From Microcoleus sp. FACHB-61 (lineage in GTDB: Bacteria > Cyanobacteriota > Cyanobacteriia > Cyanobacteriales > Microcoleaceae), in contig JACJNY010000048.1 in NCBI GenBank assembly GCA_014695295.1, positions 1 to 64,000 of the forward strand: DNA of 64,000 bases. Direction: 5' to 3'. A program made the position numbers and the translations under genes. This document shows positions 60,984 to 64,000 of this stretch, piece after piece. A model generated the notes under the pieces. That model worked only from the letters and a program-made list of their open reading frames with translations. It had not been told where the DNA came from and searched no databases. Position 1 is the stretch's first letter, and each line of letters begins with the position of its first letter.

Positions 60984-62120
60984 CTAGCCAAAGTTTACCT
61001 TGAGTAAAGACCAATCATCATCAAAAACTGCTTTAGCGTTCAACTTTTGAATGTAGTTCAAAACCAACTCTAACTGGTCGGCACTTGCACCGTTGTAAGC
61101 TGCTAACAAGTCGATGAAAGGGTCAAGCCCCCAGATATTGCCGTCAGGTTGGTGGATCTCGTATACCCCGTCGCTAAAGATGTAGAGAGTGCTCAAATCC
61201 TCGACATCGCAGCAATTATCGACATAGGGGGCGTCGGGGAACATCCCGACCGGCATTCCGGGGGTTTTTAATCGCTGGATTTTAGCGGTGCTCGCAGGGG
61301 ACTGGGAAATCAACACGGCCGGTGGATGGCCGGCGCTGGCATAAACGAGCTGGCGAGAAATGCGGTTGTAAACGCCATACCAGATGGTGAAATACTTGTC
61401 ATTTTGGTAGCTCATCTGGAAGGTGGTGTTGAGGGCGCGCAAAACGTCGCTGGGTTTGTAATAGTCAATGTTGGGGAGCGTGCGCGATCGCAGCAAATTC
61501 AGCACGGCCACAGAAGGCAGCGCCGCCCGCAAACCGTGACCCGCTACGTCGAGCAAGTAAATCGCCAAATAATCGGCATCTAGCCAGTTGTAGTCGAAGC
61601 AATCTCCCCCCAACTGCCGGGAGGGAATGAATTTTGCCTCAATGCTAAAAGGTTCCGTCATCGGATCTGGCAGCAGCGATTGCACGTACTCCGCCGCCTC
61701 AGCTAACTCTGCTTCCAGACTTTGCTTGGCAATTTTTAAATCTCGGCTGAGTTGGTGCAGCCGCAATCCGGCGCGTACTCTCGCCTGCAACTCGTTGAGT
61801 TCGATCGGCTTCGAGATAAAATCGTCGGCACCTGCGTCGAGTCCTTTGACTCGATCGGCGATCGAACCCAAAGAAGTCAGCAAAAAGAATTGTGTAGTTG
61901 ACAGCTCCGGATCTGCCTTAACTCGACGGCAGACATCTATGCCCGTCAAGCGCGGCATGATCCAATCGCAAATTATCAAGGCCGGACGCAATTTTTGCGC
62001 CTGGGCTACACCGTCTTCGCCATTGCTTGCTACCGTTACTTCGTAACCCTGTTTTTTCAGGGTTCTTCTCAGCAGTTCTTGAACAGCCGTATCATCGTCA
62101 ATAACCAGAATTTGAAACAT
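60984..62120 (-). CDS. response regulator with PP2C (SpoIIE-type) phosphatase domain
   Basis: 378 residues from ATG 62120 (a GTG two codons earlier is possible). Residues 1-120 are a receiver: FQILVIDDDTAVQELLRRTL, LIICDWIMPRLTGIDVCRRV with phospho-Asp, TSLGSIADRVKGLDAGADDF and ISKPIELN with the conserved Lys. A coiled linker (LKIAKQSLEAELAEAAEYVQ) leads to a PP2C/SpoIIE domain: SRQLGGDCFDYNWLDADYLA, LLDVAGHGLRAALPSVAV and LYIFSDGVYEI provide the metal-binding Asp/Gly residues. It would dephosphorylate the STAS protein encoded next door. Confidence 0.92.
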   Translation of the reverse strand: MFQILVIDDDTAVQELLRRTLKKQGYEVTVASNGEDGVAQAQKLRPALIICDWIMPRLTGIDVCRRVKADPELSTTQFFLLTSLGSIADRVKGLDAGADDFISKPIELNELQARVRAGLRLHQLSRDLKIAKQSLEAELAEAAEYVQSLLPDPMTEPFSIEAKFIPSRQLGGDCFDYNWLDADYLAIYLLDVAGHGLRAALPSVAVLNLLRSRTLPNIDYYKPSDVLRALNTTFQMSYQNDKYFTIWYGVYNRISRQLVYASAGHPPAVLISQSPASTAKIQRLKTPGMPVGMFPDAPYVDNCCDVEDLSTLYIFSDGVYEIHQPDGNIWGLDPFIDLLAAYNGASADQLELVLNYIQKLNAKAVFDDDWSLLKVNFG

Positions 62121-63076
62121 GGGCACTTAGGTACTACAAGTTTTTCAAGGTCTGGGGGTCATTAAAAATATATCCTGTCAGCGCCCTTGTCTGAGATTGA
62201 GTATAGTCTATTGACACTCTCAAGCCTTTCATACACGATGGATTCTTCATTCAACGAGCTGACACCGCTTGCGACAGGATTTCTCCTGCGTAAGTAGAGG
62301 TCGCTCTCTCCTGAAGCCTAAATTCCGGTATGCCCTACCGTACTCAATTAGTTCTTGACTTATAGTTAGGTTTTGTTCAAAAGTAGCTTTCCTAAACAGC
62401 AACACCGTGTTTGTGTGACGGATCGCTCAACCAATCCAGTTAAGTTTTTATGTTGTTTAGTTATACTCAATTTTAGACCGATTACGATCGTACCACACCC
62501 AGCATAAGACGGATCAAAAAGAACACGGGGAGTCTTCGTCCCTAGAGACGTTCGGCGAAGCGAGCGTCGAGCCGTCGCTTGTCATCGGGGCCTGAGCGGG
62601 ACAGGGTTTTCAATCTCCCAGAATATTTCTATAACATCGCTTTCCAGGTAAATACTTTTGCCGGCCAGCCATCGAGTTCAATTTACCTTTAAATTTGATG
62701 CAAATTTTGGTTCTGTCGAACTTCACCCCTAGTTTATACTCAGAATATAAACTTTTATGGATTTTTTTTGCCAGCAGGGGCGAATTGACATCTGGGCGGG
62801 ACTTCTGTTATCGTAAATACCTAATTAGTCGATTTGACATTTATTTTCCTAGCAGCAAAAGCTAGTACGATCGCACTCCCATTCAATTTTGCCCGGTTTT
62901 ACATGGCAAAAGAGCCGATCGAGAAGGTGGAAAATGAGGCTGCAGGTGAATGACTGCGATGGGTGATGTGGGTGCTAGCAGTTGTCGGCCTTTGGGCAAA
63001 AAAAGTTAAAAACGTAAAGTACAGGCAATAAAATATTTGTCTCTATTTTATGGAACTATAATTTCAGTGGCAGAGC
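62121..63076. other. 956-bp intergenic region
   Basis: No gene recognised. It holds the promoters of the flanking genes, a GACGTTCGGCGAAGCGAGCG hairpin-rich stretch (62550-62580), an AT-rich block (62640-62780) and, at 62904-62954, a 16-codon frame (MAKEPIEKVENEAAGE) too short to call. The length is unusual between two genes of one pathway. Confidence 0.5.
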
Positions 63077-63568
63077 GTGATTGAATTAAAAGGTTCCGAA
63101 AAGTTGCAAGTCCTCAAGAAAGCGGATCTTCAAGTCAATACTGGTCTGAGTGCTTTAGACCGAGTATTGTCCTGGTTTGCACAATTGTACGAGCAGCGAA
63201 TTCCCACAAGTGTGTGGATACGCTGTCAGTTGGCTTTGGCTGAGGGCTTTACAAATGCGGTGCGTCACGCCCACGAGGGCAAACGTCCAGATTTGCCGGT
63301 TGACATTGAGGTGGCAGTGTCTACTGAATCTGTAGAGATTAAAATTTGGGATTCGGGCGCTGCGTTTGATTTAGAGCAAAAAATTAAAGATATGTCGGAA
63401 AAAATCGATCCTGAAGCTTCAGGCGGGCGGGGCCTGAAGTTGATGAAAGACATCGCAGACAGTCTCAGTTATACGAGAACGGCTAATGACCGGAACTGTC
63501 TGTCGATCGTCAAAAATTATACTCCTGTCTTAAGGCCGAACGATGAAGATGATATTTTGCAACGGTAA
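63077..63568 (+). CDS. anti-sigma regulatory factor, RsbW-like serine kinase
   Basis: 163 residues from a GTG. The HATPase_c fold is clear: IRCQLALAEGFTNAVRHAHE (N-box with Asn), SVEIKIWDSGAAFDLEQKI (G1 box D-x-G) and SGGRGLKLMKDIADSLSYTR (G2 box). This is the RsbW/SpoIIAB type that phosphorylates a STAS antagonist and binds a sigma factor or other target. The STAS and PP2C genes are next to each other 2 kb upstream. The target is unknown. Confidence 0.9.
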   Translation: MIELKGSEKLQVLKKADLQVNTGLSALDRVLSWFAQLYEQRIPTSVWIRCQLALAEGFTNAVRHAHEGKRPDLPVDIEVAVSTESVEIKIWDSGAAFDLEQKIKDMSEKIDPEASGGRGLKLMKDIADSLSYTRTANDRNCLSIVKNYTPVLRPNDEDDILQR

Positions 63569-63601
63569 GAGGAAATTTATGATTAATGGATTCATCTGCT
63601 T

Positions 63602-64000
63602 TTAAACGCGGGACAAAGGGTTAAGCCACAGCAGAATTGTCCGTTTTAATTGATTTAATTCCCGATACACTTCTTGTTTGACCCATTGCCCGATCGCGTC
63701 GAAGGGTGTAAAAATTTGGCCCACCGGCCAGCTAACATCTTGACCTAAGGGTGTTTGATGGTTGCCGGCCAGGGTCTGAACTGTAATCATGTCGGGAAAT
63801 CTCTGTTTTAGCAGACCAGTCAAAAGCAGGGTTTGGTCGATGTTGTCGCCGTTAAATTTGACTAAAAGATTGCGCCGGATTTGATAGCGATCTTGGACGA
63901 GGCGATTGGTGTCTTGCGGGGAAGGGGTAAACTCGACTTTAAAGACGGGGGAAATTTGCTCGACGATCGGGATTGCTTCGGATGCCGCATAATTGTTGAA
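63602..64000 (-). CDS. DUF1350 family protein, C-terminal part (cut by window edge)
   Basis: Open over 133 codons from the window end to TAA at 63602-63604. FNNYAASEAIPIVEQISPVF, then KVEFTPSPQDTNRLVQDRYQ and RRNLLVKFNGDNIDQTLLL match the DUF1350 alpha/beta-hydrolase-like family of cyanobacteria and chloroplasts. TVQTLAGNHQTPLGQDVSW contains the probable catalytic-type His. Function unknown. The start lies outside the window. Confidence 0.8.
   Translation of the reverse strand, partial: FNNYAASEAIPIVEQISPVFKVEFTPSPQDTNRLVQDRYQIRRNLLVKFNGDNIDQTLLLTGLLKQRFPDMITVQTLAGNHQTPLGQDVSWPVGQIFTPFDAIGQWVKQEVYRELNQLKRTILLWLNPLSRV

Noticed and set aside
62904..62954. 16-codon frame MAKEPIEKVENEAAGE
   Set aside because: Too short, no clear ribosome-binding site, nothing to compare it with.

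Overview
The window looks like chromosomal DNA of a filamentous cyanobacterium of the Microcoleus/Oscillatoria type. Pointers are the dense HIP1-type GCGATCGC sites, several Uma2-family (DUF820) endonuclease genes or remnants, a CRR6-type NDH-1 maturation factor, an acyl-ACP synthetase, DUF3370, DUF3685 and DUF1350 proteins, a PEP-CTERM protein, a PerR-like Fur regulator, and many 7-bp tandem repeats (AAAATCT, AACAAAT, TGTTGAC) and small palindromic repeats between genes. No tRNA, rRNA or CRISPR array was recognised.

Layout. 0-8 kb: tail of an ISAs1 transposase, a broken and an intact Uma2 gene, a small secreted protein, an RDD/pentapeptide-repeat membrane protein, a DUF2834 protein, an FAD oxidoreductase and another Uma2 gene. 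8.1-10.2 kb: cobalamin riboswitch then cbiM-cbiN-cbiQ (cobalt ECF transporter). 10.3-17.6 kb: two receptor-like periplasmic binding proteins, an SPFH/flotillin-like protein and a leucine-rich-repeat (LRR) protein. The first three are each preceded by a copy of the same ~100-bp promoter module, and broken LRR starts lie between them. 18.0-21.8 kb: a second cobalamin riboswitch, an unknown gene, a methyltransferase, the missing cbiO, a DUF433/DUF5615 toxin-antitoxin pair and a second, orphan cbiO tail. 21.8-35.7 kb: mostly housekeeping (larC, YrdC-family, DUF427, recQ, a second LRR gene, acyl-ACP synthetase, YlqD, a dihydrolipoamide acyltransferase E2, DUF3370). 36-42.6 kb: a PEP-CTERM protein, surE, a complete type II restriction-modification system with controller gene and shared operators, and a pentapeptide protein. 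42.7-53.9 kb: two FAD oxidoreductases, CRR6, a DUF3685 protein, a large Pro-rich membrane protein, PerR-like regulator, Hpt protein. 54-58.3 kb: a DUF1345 pseudogene and a large nuclease-like gene split by a complete IS4-family element. 58.7-64 kb: sulfiredoxin, Dps, a GrpE-like HTH protein, a partner-switching set (STAS, response-regulator/PP2C, anti-sigma kinase) and a partial DUF1350 gene.

Functional links. CbiM, CbiN, CbiQ and CbiO should form one B12-regulated cobalt importer although their genes are now 10 kb apart. The SBP/SPFH/LRR cluster looks like a co-regulated cell-envelope module of unknown role. The PerR-like regulator, sulfiredoxin and Dps are oxidative-stress functions. The STAS/PP2C/kinase genes form a partner-switching pathway. 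The strongest unexplained signals are the three-copy promoter module with its rearranged LRR/SPFH pieces, the split cbi locus with duplicated riboswitch, the nuclease-like gene whose frame is exactly restored by removing the IS, the palindromic operators of the restriction-modification system, and intergenic repeats that have become coding sequence inside larC and the DUF3685 gene.
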